Positions 15,697 through 25,331 of a stretch of 64,000 bases of DNA are shown one piece after another (position 1 is the first letter of the stretch; the number at the start of each line of letters is the position of its first letter). Location: positions 9,237-73,236 of the forward strand of contig NZ_DATMFZ010000076.1 in NCBI RefSeq assembly GCF_035556675.1, in the 5' to 3' direction. The DNA is from Geminicoccus sp035556675 (lineage in GTDB: Bacteria > Pseudomonadota > Alphaproteobacteria > Geminicoccales > Geminicoccaceae). The notes beneath the pieces are model-generated. The model saw only the letters and a program-made list of their open reading frames with translations, was not told the DNA's origin and did no database searches. Position numbers and translations under genes: made by a program.

Positions 15697-16821
15697 TCAA
15701 TCGATTGCGCGGGTTTCGACGACCCGCAGCCCCCATCCGTCGAGCGCGATGATCGAACGGCCGGTGTTGGAAAGCAGGATCATGTCCTGGACACCCAGGT
15801 CCACCAGGATCTGGGCGCCGACGCCATAGACGCGCAGGTCGCCCGGCGGCGCGGCCTTCTGGCCGAGGCTGACCAGGACCCGCTCGGAGATCGCGTTGGG
15901 GGTGGGCTCGCGCAGGAGTACGACCACGCCGCGCCCAGCCCGGCCGATCTGCTCCATCGCCCGGTGGAGCTGGTCGCCGCGCCCGCTCTCGCCGGCACCC
16001 AGCAGGTCCTCCAGGATGTGGACGGAGTGCATGCGCACCAGGACCGGCTCGCCCGTGCGCACGTCGCCCTTGACCAGGGCCACGTGCTCGACCTTGTCCA
16101 TCGCCGACTTGTAGACCTGCAGGCGCCACTGGCCGCCATAGCGGCTCTCGAAGCTGGTCACCACGTCGCGCTCGACCAGCCGGTCGTGACGCAGGCGGTG
16201 GCTCACCAGGTCGGCGATCTTGCCGATCTTGAGGCCGTGGAGCTGGGCGAAGGCGACGAGGTCCGGCAGGCGGGCCATGGTCCCGTCGTCGTTCATGATC
16301 TCGCAGATCACGCCTGCCGGGTAGAGGCCGGCCAGCCGGCAGATGTCGACCGCGGCCTCGGTATGGCCGGTGCGGACCAGCACGCCGCCTTCGCGCGCCA
16401 TCAGCGGGAAGATGTGGCCAGGGGCGACCAGGTCGCGCCGGTCGGCGGCCGGATCGATGCAGACCGCGATGGTGCGCGCCCGGTCGGCCGCGGAGATCCC
16501 GGTGGTCACCCCGGTGCGCGCCTCGACGCTCACCGTGAACGCGGTGCTGATCCGGGCCTCGTTGCCCTGCGCCATCAGCGGCAGGCCCAGCTCCTCGCAG
16601 CGCTGGCGCTGCAGCGCCAGGCAGATCAGGCCGCGGCCGTGCTTGGCCATGAAGTTGACCGCGACCGCGTCGCAGAACTGGGCCGGGATGACCAGGTCGC
16701 CCTCGTTCTCCCGGTCCTCGTCGTCGACCAGGATGAACATCCGGCCGTTGCGGGCATCTTCCAGCACCTCGTCGATCGAGGCGAGATAGTCCGAATAGCT
16801 GGACAGGTCGTCGGGGCTCAT
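15697..16821 (-). CDS. ribB: DHBP synthase with a degenerate GTP cyclohydrolase II-like domain
   Basis: 374 residues. The N-terminal DHBP synthase domain (about 8-210) is intact: 'DDEDRENEGDL' (metal/substrate loop), 'HGRGLICLAL' and 'GHTEAAVDICRLAG'. It turns ribulose 5-phosphate into the 4-carbon unit of lumazine. The C-terminal half (about 215-374) matches the GCHII fold, but the zinc site is lost: where true RibA has 'HSECLTGD...CDCGxQ', this reads 'HSVHILEDLLGAG' with no Cys. So it is a RibBX-type protein, and a working RibA should exist elsewhere. Overlaps ribE by 4 bp. Confidence 0.93.
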   Translation of the reverse strand: MSPDDLSSYSDYLASIDEVLEDARNGRMFILVDDEDRENEGDLVIPAQFCDAVAVNFMAKHGRGLICLALQRQRCEELGLPLMAQGNEARISTAFTVSVEARTGVTTGISAADRARTIAVCIDPAADRRDLVAPGHIFPLMAREGGVLVRTGHTEAAVDICRLAGLYPAGVICEIMNDDGTMARLPDLVAFAQLHGLKIGKIADLVSHRLRHDRLVERDVVTSFESRYGGQWRLQVYKSAMDKVEHVALVKGDVRTGEPVLVRMHSVHILEDLLGAGESGRGDQLHRAMEQIGRAGRGVVVLLREPTPNAISERVLVSLGQKAAPPGDLRVYGVGAQILVDLGVQDMILLSNTGRSIIALDGWGLRVVETRAID

Positions 16822-17420
16822 CGCTTCTGCCCGAGCTGGCGGGCGACGTAGCGTGCCAGCATGTCGGCCTCCAGGTTGACCAGGTCGCCTGGCCGACGAT
16901 CGGACAGGGTGGTGTGGGTCCAGCTGTGCGGGATGATCGCGACCGCGAAGCTCTGGTCGTCCACCTCGGTGACGGTCAGCGAGATCCCGTCCACGGTGAT
17001 CGAGCCCTTGACCGCGAGCAGCGGGGCCAGCTCGGGCGGCAGGGTGAAGCGCAGCCGGTAGCCCTCGCCCTCGGGCTCGATCGATTCCACTGTACCAAGC
17101 CCGTCGACATGGCCGAACACGAGATGGCCGCCCAGCTCGTCCCCTAGGCGCAGCGAGCGCTCGAGGTTGATCCGGGTTCCCGCCTGCCAGCCACCGATCG
17201 TGGTGAGCCGCAGGGTCTCGGGCGAGGCATGGACCTTCCAGCCGTCGGCGGTGCGCTCGGTGACGGTCAGGCAGACGCCGGAATGGGCGATCGAGGCGCC
17301 CAGCGGGATAGCGGCCGGATCGAAGCCGCTCTGGACGGTCAGCTCGACCCCGCCGCCCGCGGATCCGCTTGGCCGGGCGGCGACGATCTTGCCGATGTCG
17401 GTGACGATGCCGGTGAACAT
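16818..17420 (-). CDS. ribE: Riboflavin synthase, alpha chain
   Basis: 200 residues from the ATG at 17420, preceded by a GAGGA site. Dismutates two lumazines to riboflavin. Two lumazine-binding repeats are seen, each starting with the family pattern: 'MFTGIVTDIGKI' at residue 1 and 'HLVFGHVDGLGTVESI' near 98. 'GASIAHSGVCLTV' and 'KGSITVDGISLTV' are the duplicated substrate-binding strands. Middle gene of the rib operon. Confidence 0.96.
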   Translation of the reverse strand: MFTGIVTDIGKIVAARPSGSAGGGVELTVQSGFDPAAIPLGASIAHSGVCLTVTERTADGWKVHASPETLRLTTIGGWQAGTRINLERSLRLGDELGGHLVFGHVDGLGTVESIEPEGEGYRLRFTLPPELAPLLAVKGSITVDGISLTVTEVDDQSFAVAIIPHSWTHTTLSDRRPGDLVNLEADMLARYVARQLGQKR

Positions 17421-17430
17421 CGACAGGTCC

Positions 17431-18549
17431 TCAAAGATTGCCCGGTGAATCCAGCTCCACCAGGCGGTCGCCGTCCAGGGTACGCTCCGCCATGATCCGC
17501 CAGCGGCGGGCATCGGCCAGCCGGCGCACGCCGAACGGAGCCAAGCCCGCCACGCCGTCGCCGCCGATCAGGAGCGGGGCGCGTAGGAAGTGCAGCCGAT
17601 CCACCAGATGTTCCCGCATCAGGCTGGCCGCAAGCACGGCACCTCCTTCGACGAGCAGGCGGGTGATACCGCGCTCGGCGAGCCGCGCCAAGACGGGGAC
17701 GAGTGCCACTCCGCCGGTGGAGGCGGCCGGCACCTGCTCGATGCGCACACCCTGGTCGATCAGGGTCCGCGCCTTGGCCCGGTCGTGGTCTGGTGCGGTG
17801 AACAGCCAGGTGGGCGTCTGCCAGGCGGTCCGCACCAGGGTGGCATCCTCGGCGATGCGCAGCCTGGCATCCAGCACCACCCGCACCGGCGAGCGGGCGG
17901 CAAGGCCCGGCAGCCGGCAGGTCAGCGCCGGGTCGTCGGCGAGACCCGTGCCGCTGCCGACCATGATCGCGTCGTGGGTGGCGCGCAGGTGATGGCCATA
18001 GGCGCGGGCCTCTGGCCCGGTGATCCACTGGCTCTCGCCGGTGGCGGTAGCGATCCTGCCATCCAGCGAGGTCGCGAGCTTGAGGGCCACGAGCGGCCGG
18101 CCACGCCGGACCCGGGCGAAGAAGCCGGCATGGTCGCGCTCGGCCTCGGCCGCCAGCACGCCCTCGGTGACCTCGATCCCGGCCTGGCGCAGCCGGCGCA
18201 CGCCGCGCCCCGACACGCGCGGGTCCGGATCGCCGCAGGCCACCACCACCCGGGCCACGCCGGCGGCGATCAGCGCATCGGCGCAGGGCGGGGTGCGGCC
18301 GACATGGGCGCAGGGCTCCAAGCTGACATAGGCGGTGGCACCACGGGCGGCTTCGCCGGCCTGGCGCAGCGCCTCGGTCTCGGCATGGGGGCGCCCGCCG
18401 CTGCCGGTCACCGCTCGGGCCAGCACCATGCGGTCGCGGACGATCACGCAGCCCACCGAAGGATTGGGCCAGGTGGCGCCCAGGCCCAATGCGGCGAGGT
18501 CGATCGCCATGCGCATCCATCGCTGATCGCGTTCCGGATCGGCCGACAA
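17431..18549 (-). CDS. ribD: Bifunctional deaminase/reductase RibD
   Basis: 372 residues. The N-terminal cytidine-deaminase-type domain (1-145) has the zinc motif 'HAETEAL' and 'PCAHVGRTPPC'; the C-terminal reductase domain (about 150-365) has 'KLATSLDGRIAT' and 'RLLVEGGAVLAASL'. It performs the second and third steps from GTP to the lumazine precursor. The gap to ribE is only 10 bp, and it follows nrdR. Confidence 0.96.
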   Translation of the reverse strand: MSADPERDQRWMRMAIDLAALGLGATWPNPSVGCVIVRDRMVLARAVTGSGGRPHAETEALRQAGEAARGATAYVSLEPCAHVGRTPPCADALIAAGVARVVVACGDPDPRVSGRGVRRLRQAGIEVTEGVLAAEAERDHAGFFARVRRGRPLVALKLATSLDGRIATATGESQWITGPEARAYGHHLRATHDAIMVGSGTGLADDPALTCRLPGLAARSPVRVVLDARLRIAEDATLVRTAWQTPTWLFTAPDHDRAKARTLIDQGVRIEQVPAASTGGVALVPVLARLAERGITRLLVEGGAVLAASLMREHLVDRLHFLRAPLLIGGDGVAGLAPFGVRRLADARRWRIMAERTLDGDRLVELDSPGNL

Positions 18550-18554
18550 GGCAC

Positions 18555-19013
18555 TCAGTCCGGGCGGCGGGTCAGCTGGCCGATGAAGGTCTGGAAGTCC
18601 TCCGGGCCGGCGAAGTCGCGATAAACCGAGGCGAAGCGCACGTAGGCGACCGGGTCCAGGTCGGCCAAGCTCTCCATCGCCAGCTCGCCCAGCCGGGTCG
18701 AGGGAATCTCGCTCTCGCCGGATGCCTCGAGCTGGCGGATGATCCCGGCCACGATCCGGTCGATCTGCTCCTCGTCGATGCCGCGCTTGCGGGTCGCGAT
18801 CCGGATCGAGCGGGCGAGCTTCTCCCGCTCGAAGGTGACCCGCCGCCCATCCTTCTTCACCACGGTCAGCTCGCGGATCTGCACCCGCTCGATCGTGGAG
18901 AACCGGCCGCCGCAGCCGGGGCAGGAGCGGCGCCGGCGGATCGCGGCGCCGTCCTCGATCGGCCGGCTGTCCTTTACCGAGGTGTCCTCGTAGCCGCAGA
19001 ACGGGCAGCGCAT
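18555..19013 (-). CDS. nrdR: Transcriptional repressor NrdR
   Basis: 152 residues. A zinc ribbon of four Cys ('CPFCGYEDT' and 'CPGCGGRFST', residues 3-36) is followed by an ATP-cone domain (about 49-139) that senses ATP/dATP. NrdR represses ribonucleotide reductase genes through NrdR boxes. The length and motif order are standard. It sits between glyA and ribD, the usual alphaproteobacterial position. Confidence 0.97.
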   Translation of the reverse strand: MRCPFCGYEDTSVKDSRPIEDGAAIRRRRSCPGCGGRFSTIERVQIRELTVVKKDGRRVTFEREKLARSIRIATRKRGIDEEQIDRIVAGIIRQLEASGESEIPSTRLGELAMESLADLDPVAYVRFASVYRDFAGPEDFQTFIGQLTRRPD

Positions 19014-19049
19014 GGTCGGATCATCGCCTCTCGGTCAAGCGTGGCGGCG

Positions 19050-20354
19050 TCAGCGCCGGTAGATCGGGAACCGCCGGCACAGTTCCTCGACCTTGTGCCG
19101 GGTCGCCTGCTCGACCTGGGCGTCGCCCTCGGGGTTGCGGGCCAGGCCGTCCAGCACGTCGGAGATCAGGTGGCCGATCGTCTGGAACTCGGCGGTGCCG
19201 AAGCCGCGCGTGGTGCCGGCCGGCGTGCCCAGGCGGATGCCGGAGGTGACCGCGGGCTTTTCCGGGTCGAACGGGATGCCGTTCTTGTTGCAGGTGATCC
19301 CGGCCCGCTCCAGGGCCTTGTCGGCGACGTTGCCCTTGACCCCCTTGGGCCGCATGTCGACCAGCATCAGATGCGTGTCGGTGCCGCCCGAGACCAGGGC
19401 GCAGCCGCGCTCGGTCATCACCCCGGCCAGCGCCCTGGCATTGTCGACCACTTGGCGGGCATAGGCCTTGAACTCGGGCGTGAGCGCCTCGCCGAATGCC
19501 ACGGCCTTGGCGGCCACGACATGCATCAGCGGGCCGCCCTGCGAGCCCGGGAACACCGCGCTGTTGAACTTCTTCGCCAGCGCCTCGTCATTGGTCAGGA
19601 TCAGGCCGCCGCGCGGGCCGCGCAGGGTCTTGTGCGTGGTCGAGGTGACGACATGGGCGTGCGGGACCGGCGAGGGATGCACGCCGCCCGCCACCAGCCC
19701 GGCGAAATGGGCCATGTCCACCATCAGGATCGCGCCGACGCTGTCGGCGATCTGGCGGAAGCGGGCGAAGTCGAGAACCCGGGGATAGGCGGAGCCGCCG
19801 GCGATGATCAGCTTCGGCCGGGCTTCCAGGGCCTGGCGCTGCAGCTCGTCATAGTCGATCAGGTGGTCGTCCTCGCGGACCCCGTAGCGGACCACGTTGA
19901 ACCACTTGCCGGACACGGCGGCAGGCGCCCCGTGGGTCAGATGCCCACCGGCGGCGAGCGACAGGCCCATGATCGTGTCGCCCGGCTGGAGCAGGGCCAG
20001 AAGGACCGCGAAATTGGCCTGCGCCCCGCTGTGCGGCTGGACGTTGGCGAAGCCGCAGCCGAACAGCTCCTTCACCCGGTCGATCGCGAGCTGCTCGACC
20101 ACGTCGGCGAACTCGCAGCCGCCATAATAGCGCTTGCCCGGGTAGCCTTCGGCATACTTGTTGGTGAACACCGAGCCCTGGGCGTCCAGCACCGCCTGGC
20201 TGACGATGTTCTCGGACGCGATCAGCTCGATCTGGTCCTGCTGGCGGTGCAACTCGTCCTGGATGGCGCCGAACACGGCGGGGTCGGCACTGGCCAGCCC
20301 GCTCGTGAAGAAGCCGGCGGAACGGGTCCGGGGAAGATCGGTGGATGCGGCCAT
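19050..20354 (-). CDS. glyA: Serine hydroxymethyltransferase
   Basis: 434 residues. PLP enzyme interconverting serine plus tetrahydrofolate with glycine plus methylene-tetrahydrofolate. The PLP lysine lies in 'TSTTHKTLRGPRGG' (about residue 242). 'YAEGYPGKRYYGGCEF' and 'MGLSLAAGGHLTHG' are signature stretches. Full length and intact. It stands between rpiB and nrdR with short gaps, feeding one-carbon units for purine, thymidylate and methionine synthesis. Confidence 0.97.
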   Translation of the reverse strand: MAASTDLPRTRSAGFFTSGLASADPAVFGAIQDELHRQQDQIELIASENIVSQAVLDAQGSVFTNKYAEGYPGKRYYGGCEFADVVEQLAIDRVKELFGCGFANVQPHSGAQANFAVLLALLQPGDTIMGLSLAAGGHLTHGAPAAVSGKWFNVVRYGVREDDHLIDYDELQRQALEARPKLIIAGGSAYPRVLDFARFRQIADSVGAILMVDMAHFAGLVAGGVHPSPVPHAHVVTSTTHKTLRGPRGGLILTNDEALAKKFNSAVFPGSQGGPLMHVVAAKAVAFGEALTPEFKAYARQVVDNARALAGVMTERGCALVSGGTDTHLMLVDMRPKGVKGNVADKALERAGITCNKNGIPFDPEKPAVTSGIRLGTPAGTTRGFGTAEFQTIGHLISDVLDGLARNPEGDAQVEQATRHKVEELCRRFPIYRR

Positions 20355-20378
20355 GGGTTCTCTTCCGGATCGGGCGGG

Positions 20379-20819
20379 CTAGAGGTCGGTCAGTTTGGCG
20401 ATGCGGCCAGCGTGGCGGCCGCCCTCGAACGGGGTCGCGAGCCAGGCTTCCAGGCAGTCCAACGCCACCTGGGGGCCGATCACCCGCGCACCCAGCGCCA
20501 GCACGTTGGCGTCGTTGTGCAGCCGGGTCAGCCTGGCGGTGGTCACGTCGTGGGCCAGGGCGCAGCGGATGTGACGAAAGCGGTTGGCGGCGATCGAGAT
20601 GCCGATCCCGGTGCCACAGATCAGCACGCCGCGCGCTGCCCGACCTTCGCCGATCGCGGTGCAGACCGCCTGGGCGATGTCCGGATAGTCGACCGGGGCC
20701 GGCCCGTGCGTGCCCAGATCGAGCGTCGGATGGCCCTGCTTCTCCGCCGCTGCCACGAGCAGCGCCTTCAGCTCGAAGCCGCCATGATCCGCGCCGAACG
20801 CGATCGTCGCCTTGCCCAC
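20379..20819 (-). CDS. rpiB: Ribose-5-phosphate isomerase B
   Basis: 146 residues from a GTG at 20819. The longer open frame upstream lacks family similarity, and 'KATIAFGADHGGFELK' is the normal N-terminus. 'GVLICGTGIGISIAANR' carries the catalytic Cys (about 70), and 'RLTRLHNDANVLALGARVIG' is conserved. Converts ribulose 5-phosphate to ribose 5-phosphate. First gene of the operon, whose ribH/ribB products use the same sugar phosphate. Confidence 0.95.
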   Translation of the reverse strand: MGKATIAFGADHGGFELKALLVAAAEKQGHPTLDLGTHGPAPVDYPDIAQAVCTAIGEGRAARGVLICGTGIGISIAANRFRHIRCALAHDVTTARLTRLHNDANVLALGARVIGPQVALDCLEAWLATPFEGGRHAGRIAKLTDL

Positions 20820-20972
20820 GCGTAGGTTTCCCTGCCTTGCTGCGGCCGCGCAGATAGCATGACCCGCCCGCCTGCGCACCATCGGCCGACCGCTCCCTAA
20901 ACGGTGCCAGCGGTTGGCAGGGCACGGCTCCGTGTACATATCAGGGCGAACGTTTCCCGGAGTGCCCGACCG

Positions 20973-21970
20973 GTGCCAGCCTTCTCCGTGCTCGACCTCG
21001 CCCACATCGTGGAAGGGTCGACCGCCGCCGACGCGTTCCGCAACTCGCTCGACCTCGCCCGCCATGTCGAGCAGCTGGGCTATCGCCGCTTCTGGCTGGC
21101 CGAGCATCACAACATGATCGGGATCGCCAGTGCGGCGACCTCGGTGGTGATCGGCCATGTCGCGGCGGGTACCAGCACGATCCGAGTGGGGTCCGGCGGC
21201 GTGATGCTGCCGAACCATTCGCCGCTCGTGATCGCCGAGCAGTTCGGCACGCTCGCCACCCTGTTCCCCGGCCGGATCGACCTGGGCCTGGGCCGGGCCC
21301 CCGGCTCGGACATGCGCACCTTCCAGGCGATGCGCCGCTCGCCGGACAGTGCCGACCGCTTCCCGCAGGACGTGGTCGAGCTGCAGGCCCTGCTCGGGCC
21401 CGAGCGGCCCGGCCAGACGCTGCGGGCGGTACCGGGCGTCGGCACCGAGGTGCCCTTGTGGATCCTGGGCTCCAGCCTGTTCGGCGCCCAGCTCGCCGCG
21501 GCGCTCGGCCTGCCGTTCGCCTTCGCCTCGCATTTCGCCCCGGATGCGCTGATGCAGGCGCTGGAGATCTACCGGGCGCGCTTCGAGCCGTCCGCGCAGC
21601 TGGCCGAGCCTTATGCCATGGTCGCGGCCAACGTGGTGGTGGCCGAGACCGACGAGCGGGCCCGCTATCTGTTCACCTCGATCCAGCAGCAGTTCGCCCA
21701 TCTGCAGCGCGGCGACCCCGGTCGGCTGCGCCCGCCGGTCGAGGACATCGACGCCTACTGGACGCCGCACGAGAAGATGCGGGCCCAGCACATGCTGGCC
21801 TGCTCGTTCGTGGGTGAGCCCGGCACGGTAAGGAATGGCCTGGCCGCCTTCCTGGAGCGCACGCGAGCCGACGAGGTGATGGTGGCAGCACCTCTCTATG
21901 ATCACTCGGCGCGCAAGGCCTCCTTCACCCTGCTCGCCGACATTGCCGCCAAGCTGAACGGGACCGGCTC

Positions 21971-21974
<4 letters not shown>
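20973..21974 (+). CDS. LLM-class flavin-dependent oxidoreductase
   Basis: 333 residues from a GTG at 20973, preceded by CGGAG; an upstream ATG at 20904 lies in non-conserved sequence. Luciferase-like TIM barrel: 'GYRRFWLAEHHNMIGIASAATSVVIG', 'IRVGSGGVMLPNHSPLVIAEQFGTL', 'RIDLGLGRAPGSD'. This is the YhbW-like subgroup with FMN or F420 as cofactor; the substrate is unknown. The stop overlaps the start of the next gene by 4 bp, so the two form an operon. Confidence 0.92.
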
Positions 21975-22654
<680 letters not shown>

Positions 22655-22743
22655 GCGGGAGGGCTGAACCGGCTGGGCCGGAACTGCCAGGCACGGCAGG
22701 GGTTGTCCTCACGCGCCGGTCGGGTTTCCCTAGGGCCAAAGGC

Positions 22744-23547
22744 ATGGCAGCGGCCGGGCCTTTCCGGAAACGACCAAAGCACGTGCGGACGACGAACTTG
22801 ATCCAACCAGCGGCGAAGCTGCCGACTCTTCCGCTCAACCAGATGGCGCTGTTCCTCGACGTGGACGGCACCCTGCTCGACATTGCGCCCACGCCCGATG
22901 CGGTGGTGGTGAACGACGAGCTCAAGGCGGTGCTGGCCGAGCTGTTCATCCGGGCCGGAGGTGCGGTGGCGCTGGTGAGCGGACGGACGGTGGCCGACCT
23001 GGACCGGCTGTTCCAGCCGCTGCGCCTGCCCATGGCGGGCCAGCACGGCGCGGAATGGCGGATCGCGGCCGATGGCAGCACCGGCCGGATCAGCACTGTG
23101 CCCGACCGGCTGCGTGACCTGGCGGTGGCCCTGGCCGGGCAGCATCCCGGCATGCTGGTCGAGGACAAGGGTGGTGCGGTGGCGCTGCATGTCCGGGCCC
23201 GGCCGGAGCTGGAGGGCGAGATCGCGCAGGCGGTCGAGCGGATCGTGGCCGACTTCCCGGACTATGAGGTGCTGCACGGCAAGGCGGTGTTCGAGTTCCG
23301 CCGGAAGGGCGTTCACAAGGGGGCCGCGGTGGCGACCCTGGCCGAGCAGCCGCCGTTCTCCGGCCGTACGCAGGTCTTCATCGGCGACGACACGACCGAC
23401 CTGGACGCGATCGACACGGTGCAGCGCAGCGGCGGGTATGGCCTGCTGGTAGGTCCGGCAGGACCCCTGCGCCGCCCGCACGACGTCCGGACCTGGCTGG
23501 CCGGCCTCCTGCGAAGCGGCGGGCCAAGTGAGGGAGAGAGCCCGTGA
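22744..23547 (+). CDS. otsB: Trehalose-6-phosphate phosphatase
   Basis: 267 residues. HAD superfamily: motif I 'LFLDVDGTLLDIAP' (nucleophile Asp about residue 39), 'ALVSGRTVADLDRLF', 'GAEWRI' and the acidic motif 'FIGDDTTDLDAI' near 215. Releases phosphate from trehalose 6-phosphate. The TGA overlaps the GH15 ATG region by 4 bp, and the operon otsB-GH15-otsA follows. Trehalose serves as an osmotic and desiccation protectant. Confidence 0.95.
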   Translation: MAAAGPFRKRPKHVRTTNLIQPAAKLPTLPLNQMALFLDVDGTLLDIAPTPDAVVVNDELKAVLAELFIRAGGAVALVSGRTVADLDRLFQPLRLPMAGQHGAEWRIAADGSTGRISTVPDRLRDLAVALAGQHPGMLVEDKGGAVALHVRARPELEGEIAQAVERIVADFPDYEVLHGKAVFEFRRKGVHKGAAVATLAEQPPFSGRTQVFIGDDTTDLDAIDTVQRSGGYGLLVGPAGPLRRPHDVRTWLAGLLRSGGPSEGESP

Positions 23548-25331
23548 GCGGGCTCGACCTGGGCGTGATCGGCAACGGCACGATCGCGTCCCTGATCGAC
23601 GAGCAGGGCCGCCATGTCTGGACCTGCTGGCCCAGGCTGGACGGTGATCCGATCTTCCACGCGCTGTTGGGCGGCGAAGGCGGCTTCTGGTCGGTCGAGC
23701 CAACCCGCCCCGCGACCGCGCGTCGGCGCTATGTCGGCAACACCGCGATCCTGGAGACCGAGCTCGAGGACGAGACCGGGGCGGTGATCCGGATCACCGA
23801 CCTGGCACCGCGCTGCCGCCGCTTCGGCCGGATGTTCCGCCCGGCCACGCTCCTGCGCCGGATCGAGCCGGTGCAGGGCCGCTTCCCCTGCACGGTGCGC
23901 CTGCGGGCGAACAGCCGCTATGGCGCCGAGCCGATGCGCCCGGTGGCGCTCAGCAACAGCCTGCGCCTGATCTCTGGTGACGAGGCGATCCGGCTGACCA
24001 CCGACATGTCGGTGGCCTGCATCGCCGAGGAACTGCCGATCGTGGTCCATGCCCCGATCCACATGATCCTGAGCGCCGACACCTCGGTGCTGGAATCACC
24101 GGCCCAGGTGTTCCGCGAGCTCTACGAGGAGACCCTGTTCTACTGGCAGGAATGGTCGCGCTACCTGTCGGTGCCGTTCGAGTACCAGGACGTGGTGCTG
24201 CGCGCGGCGATCACGCTGAAGCTGTGCGCCTTCGAGGAAACCGGTGGCGTGGTCGCGGCGCTGACCACCTCCATTCCCGAGGCGCCCGATTCCGGGCGCA
24301 ACTGGGACTACCGGTTCTGCTGGCTGCGCGACACCTACTTCACGGTCCACGCGCTCAACCGGTTGGGCGCCACCCGGACCATGGAGGACTATCTGCGCTA
24401 CATCACCACGGTGGTGACCCTGTCCGAGGACGGCACGCTCCTACCGCTCTACCCGATCCTGCCGGGCAGCACGCCCGACGAGACCGAGGCGCCGGCACTG
24501 TCGGGCTATCGGGGCATGGGCCCGGTCCGAGTCGGCAACGCCGCCTGGTTCCAGCGCCAGCACGACGTCTATGGCAGCGTGGTGATGGCGGCCGCCCAGA
24601 TGTTCTACGACCACCGCCTGCCGGTGCGGGGCGACCTGGAGCTGTTCCAGCTCCTGGAGCGGCTGGGCGAGCAGGCGGCGCGCCTGGCGCTGGAGCCGGA
24701 TGCCGGCATCTGGGAGTATCGCGGCCGCGAGCGGGTCCACACCCATTCCGCCCTGATGTGCTGGGTGGCCTGTTCCCGGCTCGCCAAGATCGCGGGCGTG
24801 CTGGGGCTGCCGGAGGAGCGGGGCGACTACTGGCGCGCCCATGCCGCCCGGATCCGCCGGGCGATCCTGGAGGAGGCGTGGGACGCGGAGCGGCAGACCT
24901 TCGTCGAGAGCTTCGGCGGCAAGGATCTGGATGCTGCACTGCTGCTCATGCACGAGGTGGGCTTCCTGGCCGCCGACGACCCGCGCTTCGTCGGCACGGT
25001 GGAGGCGATCGAGCGGGATCTGCGCCGGGGCAACCATCTGTTCCGCTACAAGGCCCCGGACGATTTCGGCGAACCGGAGAACGCCTTCACCGTTTGTACG
25101 TTCTGGTTTCTCGATGCGCTGGCGGCGATCGGCCGGAAGGACGAGGCGCGCGCCATCTATGAGGAGCTGATCTCCTGCCGTAATTCGTTGGGGCTCTTGT
25201 CCGAGGACGTGAACCCGCTGACCAAGGAACTCTGGGGGAACATCCCGCAGAGCTACTCGATGGTGGGGTTGATCATTTCCGGCATGCGCCTGTCAAAGAC
25301 CTGGGAGGAAGCGTTTTGGCGCGACTCGTGA
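23544..25331 (+). CDS. Glycoside hydrolase family 15 (glucoamylase- or trehalase-like)
   Basis: 595 residues from a GTG. N-terminal beta-sandwich (about 1-215), then the (alpha/alpha)6 barrel with 'GRNWDYRFCWLRDTYFTVHAL' split features (about 250-270) and 'ENAFTVCTFWFLDALAAIG' (about 510), which contain the family's substrate-binding Asp/Arg and a catalytic Glu. GH15 enzymes next to otsBA are either glucoamylases or trehalases. In this operon a trehalose-related activity is plausible but unproven. Overlaps both neighbours (4 bp and 16 bp). Confidence 0.9.
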   Translation: MSGLDLGVIGNGTIASLIDEQGRHVWTCWPRLDGDPIFHALLGGEGGFWSVEPTRPATARRRYVGNTAILETELEDETGAVIRITDLAPRCRRFGRMFRPATLLRRIEPVQGRFPCTVRLRANSRYGAEPMRPVALSNSLRLISGDEAIRLTTDMSVACIAEELPIVVHAPIHMILSADTSVLESPAQVFRELYEETLFYWQEWSRYLSVPFEYQDVVLRAAITLKLCAFEETGGVVAALTTSIPEAPDSGRNWDYRFCWLRDTYFTVHALNRLGATRTMEDYLRYITTVVTLSEDGTLLPLYPILPGSTPDETEAPALSGYRGMGPVRVGNAAWFQRQHDVYGSVVMAAAQMFYDHRLPVRGDLELFQLLERLGEQAARLALEPDAGIWEYRGRERVHTHSALMCWVACSRLAKIAGVLGLPEERGDYWRAHAARIRRAILEEAWDAERQTFVESFGGKDLDAALLLMHEVGFLAADDPRFVGTVEAIERDLRRGNHLFRYKAPDDFGEPENAFTVCTFWFLDALAAIGRKDEARAIYEELISCRNSLGLLSEDVNPLTKELWGNIPQSYSMVGLIISGMRLSKTWEEAFWRDS

